From assembly GCA_003833135.1 (NCBI GenBank), contig QZLH01001071.1, positions 1 to 44,574 on the forward strand: a DNA stretch of 44,574 nt, written 5' to 3'. Positions 22,110-32,222 of the stretch are shown here, piece after piece; position 1 is the first letter of the stretch; every line of letters begins with the position of its first letter. Source of the DNA: Oehlia diaphana (Eukaryota; Glomeromycota; Glomeromycetes; Glomerales; Glomeraceae). The position numbers were made by a program, and so were the translations under genes. The notes below the pieces were generated by a model. The model searched no databases and was not told the origin of the DNA. It worked only from the letters and a program-made list of their open reading frames with translations.

Positions 22110-22345
22110 AAAATGTCCATTCAGAATATCAGGATTCATGATATTGGAATTTAGGATAAAATAATTCAGGATAAAAGAATTCGGGAAATTGGATGTTTCA
22201 TATAATTCCAGAAATTGAGATTCGAGAAATTGGCATTCGGTAAAATGAAGTTTCAGGAAATGATCAATTTCTGGAAATAGGCATTCAGAAAATTGGATTC
22301 GGGAAAAGGTATATTCGGGAAAATGGTATTCAGAAAATGGTAGTT
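22110..22345 (+). repeat. Degenerate short tandem repeat, unit about 15-17 bp
   Basis: Variants of ATTCGGGAAAATGGTATTC and AATTCRGGAAATTGG follow each other about a dozen times with changing spacing. No coding frame. Confidence 0.6.
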
Positions 22346-22929
22346 CTTCGTTACACTCCGGACTAAAATACTAAATTATGAAAAATTTTTAAAGACATTT
22401 AATAGAACTTTTTAGTAATTTATTTTAAGTGAATTTATGAGATTGATTTGATATTTCTCACTCTCTATACCAAAAAATGGCATTATGTCAAAAATAATGT
22501 TCGAGCCTTTGAGGTTCTTGCAAAAGTTGCTTATACCTAAGTCATGATTTTAAGGGGACGAGAACTGTCGTGGAGTGAGGGAATAAATTTTTTCATTTAT
22601 TTTTGTCATCACTATTTAAATTTTATTATTAAACTTTTTGAAAAGTATAAGATCGTATGGACAGGAGCGTGAAATGCAGACTTTTCTTACAAAATTTTTG
22701 ATTCTAAAAATTATAATATGTCGCATCTTATTCTAATGTGCATATGACTAAAGAGTTGTATGAAATCTAATATTGAAAATCATCTTAATAGATCTTCCAT
22801 TCAGTTGATGACGGGGGATATTTTTTTCTTATAAAAAAGTACCGATTTCAATTCACTCTGAAATTACGATAATTACATTTTATAAATTCGAATTCTTCGC
22901 CAATTTTATTTTACATTAAAAAAATAATA

Positions 22930-23385
22930 ATGATGAACCGAAGTCTTGTTTTTGCACTCATTTTATTGATTATGGTTTCCATAGTCAATGCTATCCCACA
23001 TCAACTTCATAAAAGAACTACTTCATTTAGTGGATGCGCTAATGTTGCACCAGATACACCCGTACTCAGTGTAACACTTTCACCTGATCCTGTTGTTCAA
23101 GAATCAACAGATACGTTTACCATTTCCGGAACACTAAAGCAAGATATCACTAATGCCTACAGCCTTTATATTGCATTTGTTGATGATGGTGGAAATATCA
23201 TAAGTAATGATATAGTGGATATTTGTAAAGAAGCTACATGTCCAATTAAAGCTGGGACTCCATATAGTACCACACAGAACGTTTATGTACCAAGTTTTAG
23301 GGGAGAAACTTATATTGTAGTTGGAATTGCAGATGGTATTGGAACTACTGCTAATGTAATAGCCTGTTCTATTGCTACCGCTTAA
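22930..23385 (+). CDS. Secreted ML-domain (MD-2-related lipid-recognition) protein
   Basis: A single-exon gene of 151 residues. Residues 1-21 form a clear signal peptide (RSLVFALILLIMVSIVNA), followed by a dibasic Kex2-like site K28-R29. The mature part has the ML beta-sandwich pattern: C36, then VLSVTLSPDPVVQESTDTF, FTISGTL (63-69), DICKEATCPI with C99 and C104, KAGTPYS, and C146 near the end. This is the fold of fungal phosphatidylglycerol/phosphatidylinositol transfer proteins and NPC2, which bind lipids in secretory or extracellular compartments. Length fits the family. It lies in a 2.2-kb segment that splits the K4 upstream region. Its base composition is more balanced than its surroundings, and the frame is intact. 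A role at the host interface is possible but not shown by the sequence. Confidence 0.8.
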   Translation: MMNRSLVFALILLIMVSIVNAIPHQLHKRTTSFSGCANVAPDTPVLSVTLSPDPVVQESTDTFTISGTLKQDITNAYSLYIAFVDDGGNIISNDIVDICKEATCPIKAGTPYSTTQNVYVPSFRGETYIVVGIADGIGTTANVIACSIATA

Positions 23386-24043
23386 TAAATTAGTAATTTT
23401 ACGTCTGAACTTCTTATTTTACAAGTATTTATTTTGAGATAGTTTAGTTATGAGTCTTTTTCTTTTCTTTTTTCTTTTTTTAATCTATTGATAAATTTTT
23501 ATACAAATTGTCGTTATATAATTGTACATTCAATTTGGAATATTATCAAAATTAATGATAATTATTGACTATAGGCTTATAAAACGCGATTTTGTATAAT
23601 TTGTTATGCTTAAATAATTTGACATATTTTATAATTTAATAAATCTATCTAATTTAAATATTATTTTAATTTTAAAGGATATTATTTTTTTTTTAATTTT
23701 TGATAATTAAATTTTTTAGTTTTTACAAACTATAATGTTATGGCTCGCATTATACGGCAGCCGTAAATTACATCTGTTCTGACGGCATTATAAACGGATG
23801 CACTTATTGACATCACTTTATCTAATTCTGGTCAAGGACTAGCTAGGAAGAATTTGAAATTATAAAGAAAAAATATATATATATATATATTTTTGACCAT
23901 TTCTTTAATAAGTTAAAAAGTTCGATCACTTAAAAGGTAATAATGATTATATGTGAAAAATTTTTTAATCCATTATTAATAATGAGATGGGAAAGGGCAT
24001 TTAGTGGTAGTGTAACATTAAATCAATGTTAAATCGAATCTAA
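23386..24043. other. Intergenic after the ML gene
   Basis: AT-rich DNA with a patch at 23740-23800 containing ATACGGCAGCCGTAA and GACGGCATTATAAACGG. No gene supported. Confidence 0.4.
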
Positions 24044-24199
24044 ACTAGTAAAGGCTTGGCTAATTATAGTAATCGTTTAATCAATATTGCAAAAGTTATC
24101 CAACGGGCTTGGAGAACTTACAAATTGAGACCCAAGATATGGGCAAAACGAGTTTGGAATATAGTGAGAAATGATGGTACTCCTGATGAGAAGAACTAA
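24044..24199 (+). pseudogene. Fragment encoding an IQ-like motif and a repeated C-terminus
   Basis: A 51-codon open stretch with no ATG is bounded upstream by TAA and ends in TAA. It encodes IAKVIQRAWRTYKLRPK, an IQ/calmodulin-binding-like helix, then WAKRVWNIVRNDGTPDEKN. I know closely similar tails from many uncharacterised Rhizophagus proteins, so this looks like a captured or decayed 3' end of such a gene. No upstream exon can be recognised. Confidence 0.5.
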
Positions 24200-24222
24200 G
24201 TTTTTAGGTATAAATCTTTCAT

Positions 24223-24446
24223 GAGAAAAGAATTTTCAAACTCTATATTTTTCATAAGTACATATTTGTATATACAATCGCTTATCAAAATATTTATCTG
24301 AATTTGCATATAAGAATACAGAATTCTGAAAAATTTCGCGTTCAATAAATTAAAAACTATTAATTTAATAAGAAAAAAAGATTTGTAAGGATCTTTATGA
24401 CTCTAAATTTTTACCTAAAAAATCTTCCGACAATATTAATGAAATC
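24223..24446 (+). promoter_or_regulatory. Conserved proximal upstream block of K4
   Basis: Nearly identical to 19375-19599 before K3, up to and including the start codon region AATGAAATCATGACTGA. It now drives, if anything, a broken gene. Confidence 0.55.
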
Positions 24447-24945
24447 ATGACTGAAAGTTTGTCGCCCTGTAAGAAGTGTAAAAAAAAAGAAAGATTAAAT
24501 GCGACGTTTGTCACAGAGTAAAAAGAATTATTTATACCTAGTGGAAACAAAGTTATTGACAATTTTATTAGTTATACATTAGCTAATAGTACTAAATACA
24601 GTATGTATTTGTTCCTTATGATAATTCCAAAAATATAGAACTTATTGGTGAAGGAGGTTTTAGTAGAGTTTATAAAGCTACTTGGATTGAAATAAAAGGA
24701 TTAAATTAATCAAAGACGAAAGTATCAGTAAATACTTTTTTTTATTGTGCATACATTTTTTATAAATTTTGATTCTTTTTATTAGATTACACTACAAAAG
24801 AACTTGAATTTTATATCAATACAAGTTCTAAACAACCTAACGATGATGGTAAGTATAAATAAAAACTAATATCAGATATGTAATTTATAATCTAGCATAT
24901 ACTTTTTCAACTTTGTAGAAGCGAAATCGATTTTGATATTTAATA
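24447..24945 (+). pseudogene. K4: kinase relic with exon 1 fused to the tail exons
   Basis: It starts ATGACTGA like K3 but has lost about nine bases after that and is frameshifted in the A-run of the ribbon region (stop TAA near 24519). Kinase exon 1 stays recognisable through GEGGFSRVYKATWID (to about 24690). There it joins directly to a tail-exon sequence (AGGATTAAATTAATCAAAGA), so the whole catalytic exon and two tail exons are deleted. The next tail exon, 24786-24848 (63 nt), is intact with its gtaagt donor. The final exon near 24920-24945 (GAAATCGATTTTGATATTTAA) has lost its first bases. No kinase activity is possible. Confidence 0.8.
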
Positions 24946-26660
24946 CTTTTTAAAGGTGCATGTCCAAATTTATTTATTTCATATTATTATACTTATTTGT
25001 TACAGTATATATTTATTACAAGTTTTAATTTTATACAATATATTTTACTGTTGATTGAGCGAAGAGGTGTGGTGTATAGCAATATGGTATAAATATATAA
25101 AAGCGCGAAGTTAACAGCGGTGGAATTTTATGTTTATATAAAATTCATCATCCTGAATTTCGACTTTCGGCCAGAGTTTCGTTTCGAACTGATATGATTA
25201 TAAATAGTTAGAGTTTTGGTCTGGCCTAATTTTGGCCGGGATTAAAAATATATTTGATGCTAATCCTGGCCGAATGTTAATGCTGACTAGGATTTAGTTT
25301 TAACCGGTTAAGACTTTTCGGATCGGTTCCAACCTCTAATCTATCAAGGAAAGATTTCAAATTTACAATCAATTTCGAATTATACTGTATTAATTTCTAT
25401 CGGAAATGCATATGCTGTATATGTCTATATGATGCTTCAAAAATTTTCTTTTTTCGAATTAAAGTCTTTACGGAAAGATCAAGCATATAATTTACAATTA
25501 ATGACGCACTTTCAAAGTCAACCAGCAATTGAATTTATCTGTATATGTTGTATACAAAAAATGAAATATTCTATCAGAAAATTAGTTATTAGTTCCATTA
25601 AGTTAAAAACTTCGCTCATATTATTGTAAACTCTAAATTTTATTGAGATCTAACGGTAAAAGTATTGTGTAACTAAATCATATTAAGTTCGAAATGTATA
25701 TTAATATATTAATAATGATGAATTGAAAAATATTATATTCATTTTGATGATTGCATGCTTATGGGTGGATATAGCTTATGATAATTTGTTTGTATGGTAT
25801 ATAAACTTAATATCAATAAAAGTATAAATCATTTAAAAAAAAAAAAAAAAAAGAAAATATTATATTCACGTTATTAACGTATAGCATTGTTTTAAAATAC
25901 TTCGTGTATGATACAAATTAACTAAATAATTGATTTAATAATATAACCCGCCGCAGTGATGTAAATTGGATTCGCGCAGTAAGCCGCGTATTTCGTTGAA
26001 AATATTAGGTGTTAGTAGCGCCTATCATTATTTTAATTTAATATATAAAGTGCATATGAAATTAGGTTGCGCACATGAAATTAGTAGGTTGCGCATGTGT
26101 GATATGCGCTTTGCGCGTATAAGAATTTTTTGAATTTATAATACTACAGTGAATATGGATATTTATACTAGTCTAATTTCACCAGAATTGCTAACTTGCC
26201 ATAAGATATTTTTTTTTTCTTACCACTATAATTATCATTAAAATTACTGTATATATAAGTTATAATATTTCTCCATTATTTAATGTTTGCCCTAATTGAT
26301 GATCGAAAAACTTATATGAAATCGATCATATCAAATATTTTGATAATCAGTTACCGGTTTTTAGGCCTTTTTTTTAAAAAAAATAAAAGTTCCGATCGTT
26401 AATTTCAAACAAGATGATGACGAATTCCCATAAAATAAAGATGGTGACTTTCATCCTACAAAAACTTATTACCAAGATTTTCTTATATTCTAGATATTTA
26501 CAGTAACTTGAGAAGAAAATTAAGATTATTTACTTAGCTAAATAATAATAAAGCTTCAATTATTATGATTAGCTTCCGTTTATGTTTGGGTTAATGTTTC
26601 ATATTATATTAAACTAGGAAATGCCAATTTTATTGTTGTAGTGCCAGACGGACATCCGGA
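24946..26660. other. Intergenic, no gene supported
   Basis: A patch at 25195-25345 is rich in GGCC and ends with GGTTCCAACCTCTAATC; weak inverted similarity to TTAGAGTTTTGGTCTGGCC suggests an old repeat. Near 25503-25537 the words ATGACGCACTTTCAA and CAATTGAA match kinase exon 1 of K5, perhaps a tiny relic. A GC-richer patch (CCGCCGC, TTGCGCGTAT) lies at 25950-26125. No coding frame. Confidence 0.4.
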
Positions 26661-26665
26661 CGTTT

Positions 26666-26851
26666 GTGCCAGGACCCGAGTAATAACACTCATTTACTAT
26701 GGCTTAGCTCTACGCACCTCTTCAGGACCAGAATTGCGTATTGGCGCCTGAAATTATCCAAAAAGAAAGGATCTATACATTATTTTGGTTCATTCTACGC
26801 AAACTTTGTAATGCTACCTTTTCATTTATTGCTCGGGTCCTTTTGTACCAC
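26666..26851. repeat. Inverted-repeat element upstream of K5
   Basis: GTGCCAGGACCCGAGTAATA at 26666 has an inverse partner TTATTGCTCGGGTCC..GTACCAC ending at 26851, with one mismatch in the 15-base core and a small insertion. Probably a decayed MITE; no target duplication recognised. Confidence 0.5.
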
Positions 26852-27190
26852 CTTGCGTATATTTATATTGAAAAAAAAGAAATTTCCTTTTCTTCCGGAA
26901 TTTCTGGAATTTAATTCTATGTTGTATCACCCGACAGATAACAAAGAAATTTAGACTAAATAGGAAATCTATCAAAAGAGGAATTTCGAATTTTATTGTA
27001 TTCTATAGGTACAGTACAGTACATATTTGTACATTTGATTGCCTATCGATGTTTCAATAGGAAATTGCATATAATAGAATTAGATTGGATGAAAAACTCC
27101 GATTTTAATAAATTAACTTAATGAGAGAGAAAAGATATTTATATGGATGTTTACAATGCTCTAAAATTCTTTTTAAAATTTAAATTCATC
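26852..27190. other. Upstream region of K5
   Basis: 26878-26945 corresponds to the distal kinase block (TTCTGGAATTTAATTCTATG). 27005-27125 is a diverged version of the proximal block (TACATATTTGTACATTTGAT, GAAATTGCATATAATAGAA). An in-frame ATG at 27143 precedes the chosen start but lies in sequence that is 5' leader in relatives. Confidence 0.45.
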
Positions 27191-29168
27191 ATGGAAAAAT
27201 CAACAAATATTAAAAATAAAATTGATTTTTTATTATCAAATGACGCACTTTCAAGTCACTCAACACAGAAAACAATTGAACTAAAAAAGAAATGTAGTGA
27301 ATGTAATAAAATAAGAACACCTTCAGTCGAAAATAATAAGATTTGTTATACTTGTTACAAAGCTAAAAAAAGAATTATACCAAGTGGAAATAAAGTTATT
27401 GATGATTTTATCAGATATACTCAAACTAATTGTGATAAAGATATAAAGGGAAAATGATATTTGTTCCTTATAATAAATTCGAAAATATAGAATTTATTGG
27501 TGAAGGAGGTTTTGGTAAAATTTATAAAGCTACTTGGATTGATTGTAAAATTGCTGAATGGGGTACTCTAGATTATACCCTACCAAATAGGTCTAAAACA
27601 ATTGCTCTTAAAAAGCTTAATGATTCTAAAAATGTTACTTCTAAAGAGTTAAATGAGGTAAATTTTCCATATTAATATTATTGATAAAGTTTAAATCAGG
27701 ACAAACAATAAACAAATAAATTTTTATTTCAGCTTAAAATGTTTTATCATTATTCTTTAAATAGGAAATTAGGTGATATTTACGATGATTATTATAATAA
27801 TGTTAATGTATATTATGGCATTACTCAAGATCCTATTACTCAAGATCTTATTTTTATTATGCCTTATTATGATTCGGATCTGACACATTATATAACTACT
27901 AATTATTTTTTTATGATTTGGCCTGTTAAATTAAATAGATTGCAAGAAATTATAGATGGACTTACTGAAATTCATGATGTAAATATTATACATCGAGATT
28001 TACATAGTGGAAATATACTTTTAGACTACTGTTGTACAGCAAAAATATGTGATTTAGGAACAAGTAAATCAGCAACAGAATATGACGATAATAATGATAA
28101 GAAAGAAGACAACATTTATGGCATAATTCCTTATGTTGCACCAGAGGTTTTACAAGGAAAAAAGTATACTAAAGCTTCGGATATATATAGTTTTGGAATT
28201 ATTATGTGGGAGTTAATGGTAGGAAGAAAACCTTTTTGGATAGAAATCATAATACAGAACTTATAATTGAAATATGTGATGGTTTACGTCCACCAATTAC
28301 AATTATTACAAATGCACCCGGAGGTTATATTGATTTAATGAAAAAATGCTGGAATTCTGATCCAGTAAAGAGACCAACAGCAGATGAAATATCAAAAGAA
28401 ATTATGGAAATATATAATTATAGTAATAAACCTATAATTATAAAATCATCAGATATTGGACCTGTGACAACAAATAATCCTGATGCCATATATAAGAGTA
28501 GATATTTAAGTGATATGATAAAATCTGCAGCCTCTACAAGAAATTTAAGAAGCCAATGTATTAATTCAGAACTTGGTAAGTAATTTATCATATAATTATA
28601 TTTTTATGATTATTACAATAATATTATTAATTTTACCTTTCGTTCAATTATTTAGATCAATTTAATTTTTATCAAGAAAATTCTAATAGTAATTATTAAT
28701 TTGTTTGATATAACATTTTATTTCGTTTAATTATTATTAATATTTTATTTTTAAGATAAAAGAAAATTTGACGATAATCAATCTGAAAATAACTTTGATA
28801 ATCATGGTACGGTAAAGAAAATTTCATTATGATGAAGAAATAAATATTTATTTATGTGAAAGTATATTTTTTTTAGGCGAAAATATGAAAAAAACTAAAC
28901 TAATTGAAGATGAAAATAATGGTAAAGAATAATTAAGGAATAATAACTTTTATTATGCGTACTTTTTTTATTAATTAAAATTTACGGTATTTTTTATTTA
29001 GATTATGTTACAAAAGAATTTAAATTTGATATCGATAATAATTCTAAACAATCTAACGATAAAAGTAAGTAATACATTGTAATAAATAATAATAATTAAT
29101 TTACAGTCTTCTAATATATTTACTTCTTTATAGAATATATTACTAGAGAAATCGGTTTTGATATTTAA
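27191..29168 (+). pseudogene. K5: zinc-ribbon TKL-type kinase with two frameshifts
   Basis: Start at 27191 (MEKSTNIK), which matches K2. Exon 1 (27191-27657) has the ribbon CSEC..CYTC and SGNKVIDDFI, then loses frame near 27430-27455 just before FVPYNKFENIEF. The catalytic exon (27733-28575) has IHRDLHSGNIL, CDLGTSK, YVAPEVL and DIYSFG. One G of the TTTTTGGGATAG run near 28238 is missing, shifting frame inside the KPFWDRNH motif. Otherwise it looks well preserved, so sequencing error must be excluded. Tail exons: short terminal 28656-28699, or 28756-28806 (51 nt), 28877-28921 (45), 29002-29064 (63) and terminal 29134-29168, all in phase 1. This copy shows the full tail cassette most clearly. 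Confidence 0.8.
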
Positions 29169-29693
29169 TTTATTTCATACTTATTTTTTATTAATTATTA
29201 TATTATTTGACTATTATTAGCAGTTATTTTATTTTCTTAACATATTATTTGAATATTTGACTGTAAGAATTTGCAAAAATAATATTATTATCGGTTTGAC
29301 AGGACCATTCATGCAATTTTTATAATAAACTCCCGTTGCTATCCAATAATTTTATTATTATGCTAATACATAGTAATATGAGATAACAACAATTAAGTAA
29401 AATCTGCATGAACTTGTAATAATAATAAATAAATATACGTGTAAATACTATAAACCAATCAAAACTTGCAAAAAATAATTTTTCTCTACCAGAATTTAAT
29501 TCTACGCTGTATTACCTGACAAATAATTTTTCAAATGCTTTATGACTGCATTTAAAGAATCTATCAAAGAATTTATAATAGGAAATTTGCTTAAAGCTAT
29601 TAATCTTTAATAATGAAAAAAGTATTTATATGAGTGTCTATAAATAAGCTAGAATTCTATCCCTTTTTTTAAAAAAATACTAAAAATATAATC
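29169..29693. other. K5-K6 spacer with degenerate K6 upstream blocks
   Basis: 29483-29530 retains the distal kinase block (CTACCAGAATTTAATTCTAC). The region before 29694 shows a faint proximal block (AGTATTTATATGAGTGTCTA, comparable with K5). No other feature. Confidence 0.45.
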
Positions 29694-30150
29694 ATGAAAA
29701 AATCAACAAACATTAAACGACTTAAACATAAATCCAACTTCTTATTATCAAACGCAATCGACACAAAACAAAGTTGAATTAAAATACGAAAAAAAAGAAA
29801 GTCATCAGATTTGTCATGTTTGTTACAAAGCAAAAAAAAAATGCTTATACCGAGTGGTAACAAAGTTATTGATGATTTTATTAAAGAAGTTTTAGTAAAA
29901 TTCACAAAGCTACTTGGATTGATTGTAAAATTTTGTACTTTAGATATTCCCTACGAAATAGTTCTAAAACAGTCGCTCTTAAAAAGCTTAACAATTGTTA
30001 AATGGGTAAATATTTCATGTTAAATTCATTAAATAGACTTTAAATTTAAAATTTAAACCAATAATCAGCTCAAGGTGTTTTATCATAGGAAAATTCATAT
30101 GATAGGATACGTTAGGGTTTTACTCAAGATTCTACTACCCAAGACCTTAT

Positions 30151-30739
30151 CCCAAATTGCTCCAATCTGCAATAGCGATTGAATCTCATCAGAAAAAATC
30201 TTGAGATCTTTCTTGTAATGGCAGGGTGAAATTCTAAAGGAAGGACAGTTAACCATTCTGGACGGTAACCACATTGGACAATATCTGTAACCCAATTGTT
30301 GCCAAAAGAAGTGATCCAACAGTCTTTGAAGAGGGAAATCCTTCTAGCGATCTTTGAGGAGGTTGAAGAAGAAACTATTTCTGGCTGTTTGTTGACGTAC
30401 TTGACTGAAAATTTCCTTGCGATTGTGACTGTGATTGGGATCGTAATAATTAGTACAGTTCTTCCCTTTGTAAGAATTGTATGAATTCTGAGATCCTGAC
30501 GGAGGTGATTTAAAAGAGTATTGTTTTTGTTTTGAAAATAGTTGAGCTCGTTTCTTTTGAAAGGCAGCTTCATTAAACAATTTATTAAGTTCATTTTCCT
30601 GTTGAACCAACTCAGGTAATTTCTTCCTGAAGACTCCTCATTGATTGGTAGGTTTTTGTAACTGGAAAAAAGGTTCTTAAGTACTAGTTCCCTACGAAGG
30701 TCATTTCTGTATGATAAGGCGTCGAGAAGGAGGGCTTAT
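30151..30739 (-). mobile_element. DIRS-like retrotransposon fragment inside K6
   Basis: On the minus strand the frame opens with DALSYRNDLRRELVLKNL and continues after a frameshift with a Gln/Lys/Ser-rich linker (VQQENELNKLFNEAAFQKKR) and SGSQNSYNSYKG. It then has RISLFKDCWI, NWVTDIVQCGYRPEW and, in another frame, FSDEIQSLLQIGAIW. The order (leader with a YRNDLRRE motif, then W..NWV..I..GY, then E+..LL..GAI) is the gag-like end plus the start of the reverse transcriptase in DIRS-type tyrosine-recombinase retroelements. Only about 590 bp remain and there are frameshifts. CTTAT occurs on both borders (30146-30150 and 30735-30739). Confidence 0.65.
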
Positions 30740-30870
30740 TTATTATGTCAGATTATAATTCAGATTTGACACATTATATATATTAGTTGACATAATATAT
30801 TGATTTACATAGCGAAAATATTATTACAATAGCGCAAATTATGTGATTTAGGAACAAGTAAATTAGCAAC

Positions 30871-31115
30871 CAACTAGTCAACCAGTTTAACACATTGTTC
30901 GGAAATGACCTTGAATTATGAAATCATCAATCATTTGATTTTGATTGGCTAATATCTATCACATAAATAATCATGTGACTATAATTAAAAAATAATGAAT
31001 GTAGTTTGTAGGCAAAAATTAAAATATTGGCCAAATTACATTCAAATGACCAAGGATTTGTCATTTGTCATTTGAATCATTTGGTCATTTCAAGTCATAT
31101 GCCACACACTGGTTT
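30871..31115. mobile_element. MITE-like insertion in the K6 catalytic exon
   Basis: About 245 bp interrupts sequence homologous to the SKSAT..NIYGIIPY junction of the other kinases. The ends ACCAGTTTAACAC and ACACTGGTTTAAC are partly inverted. Inside, GAAATGACC near 30900 pairs with GGTCATTTC near 31083, and CATTTGAATCATTTGGTCAT-type words repeat. Exact borders are uncertain. Confidence 0.5.
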
Positions 31116-31600
31116 AACATATGATCAAGAGATTTATGGCGTAATTCCTTATATTGCACCAGAGATTTTTCAAGGAAGTATACTAAAGCTTTAAGAATAA
31201 TTATGTGGGAAGAAGACTGGAAGAAGGCCTTTTTGGGATAGAAGTCACTTATAATTGAATTTATTATGAAATATGTATTGGTTTACGTCTAACAGCAATT
31301 GAAATATCAAAAAAACTTAAGGAAATAAATACTAGACAAATAAGACTGAATTTATAAAATCATTAGATATTGGATCTATTAACAACCAATAATCCAGACG
31401 CCATATATAAGAGTACTGTAGAAATTTTAAGTGGTATTATAAATCTGCAATTTTTACAAAAAAGTTCAGAATTTGGTAAATAATCTATAATATTAAAAAA
31501 TTCACTTTTTTTCTTTTCTTTTCTTATTATTTAATTCGACACTCAAATTACTTGAATCAATTTGATTATTACTAAAGAAACTATAATGGTAATCATTTGT

Positions 31601-32222
31601 TTATTTAATATTATTATATGTATTTGTATTATTATTAATAAATTAGCTACTTAACAAAGTTTAATAACATAATATAGTATAAATAATTTATGTTTTTATT
31701 TATTAATTTAGATAATAAAGTCTATTTCATTTATCTAACTTCGAAATGTTGAAATCTTGTCCAAAGAATCATTCATCTAAAAATCCATCTACAAAATAAA
31801 AAAAAAAGTAGAAAAAGGAAGCAAAGAAACTTAAAAATACACTCAAAAAAAATCCGAAGAGCCTGAAAGAACAGTCTAAAAAACCGAAAGCGAACTGTTA
31901 GTAAACTCATTAAAAAAAAAAATTTATATTCTCGCATCCAAAAGCCAAATACTCACTATACATGCTGGCGTAGAGTTGTTTCTGAATTGATCATACAACA
32001 AATCTTTGGCTTTTCAATCAATAAATACTTGGCTTCTGAGAAACGGCGTAAATAAAAATAAAGCTTCCGGCGTCCAAAGACCCAAAGAGTCGTTTTGTAG
32101 TTGCAATTCAATAAACTTCGTAATGTTAAATAAATAAAGATTTTTTAGTAAAAAAAAAAAAAAAGAATGTAATCTGAAAATAAAAGACCATAAACTGTAG
32201 ATAACTTCTAAAATTTTTATGC
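31601..32222. other. Decayed sequence, no gene called
   Basis: 31820-31899 is open on the plus strand and reads as a lysine-rich helix (KKEAKKLKNTLKKNPKSL), with no start. AAAAGCCAAATAC near 31939 and TTGGCTTTTC near 32010 are inverted. I cannot assign it. Confidence 0.35.

Larger units (their letters stand above)
29694..31600 (+). pseudogene. K6: decayed kinase gene with two insertions
   Basis: The exon 1 remains begin at ATG 29694 and keep short pieces only (CYKAKKK-like, SGNKVIDDFI, KATWIDCK), with many small deletions and stops. The catalytic exon starts near 30068 and is cut at 30150 by a retrotransposon fragment. It resumes at 30740 with a segment matching IMPYYNSDLTHYI, is cut again at about 30871-31115 by a MITE-like insert, and resumes with IYGVIPYIAPE. 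It ends with the tail motif region (IGSINNQ..DAIYKS) near 31400. The HRD/DLG portion survives only as short pieces. A short-tail exon remnant is visible near 31555-31600. Clearly dead. Confidence 0.8.

Noticed and set aside
25429..25629. 66-codon plus-strand frame
   Set aside because: No motif or conserved context; only a short stretch resembles kinase exon 1, and in a different arrangement.
26664..26954. 96-codon plus-strand frame upstream of K5
   Set aside because: It starts within an inverted-repeat element and ends in the shared kinase upstream block, so it is unlikely to be a gene.
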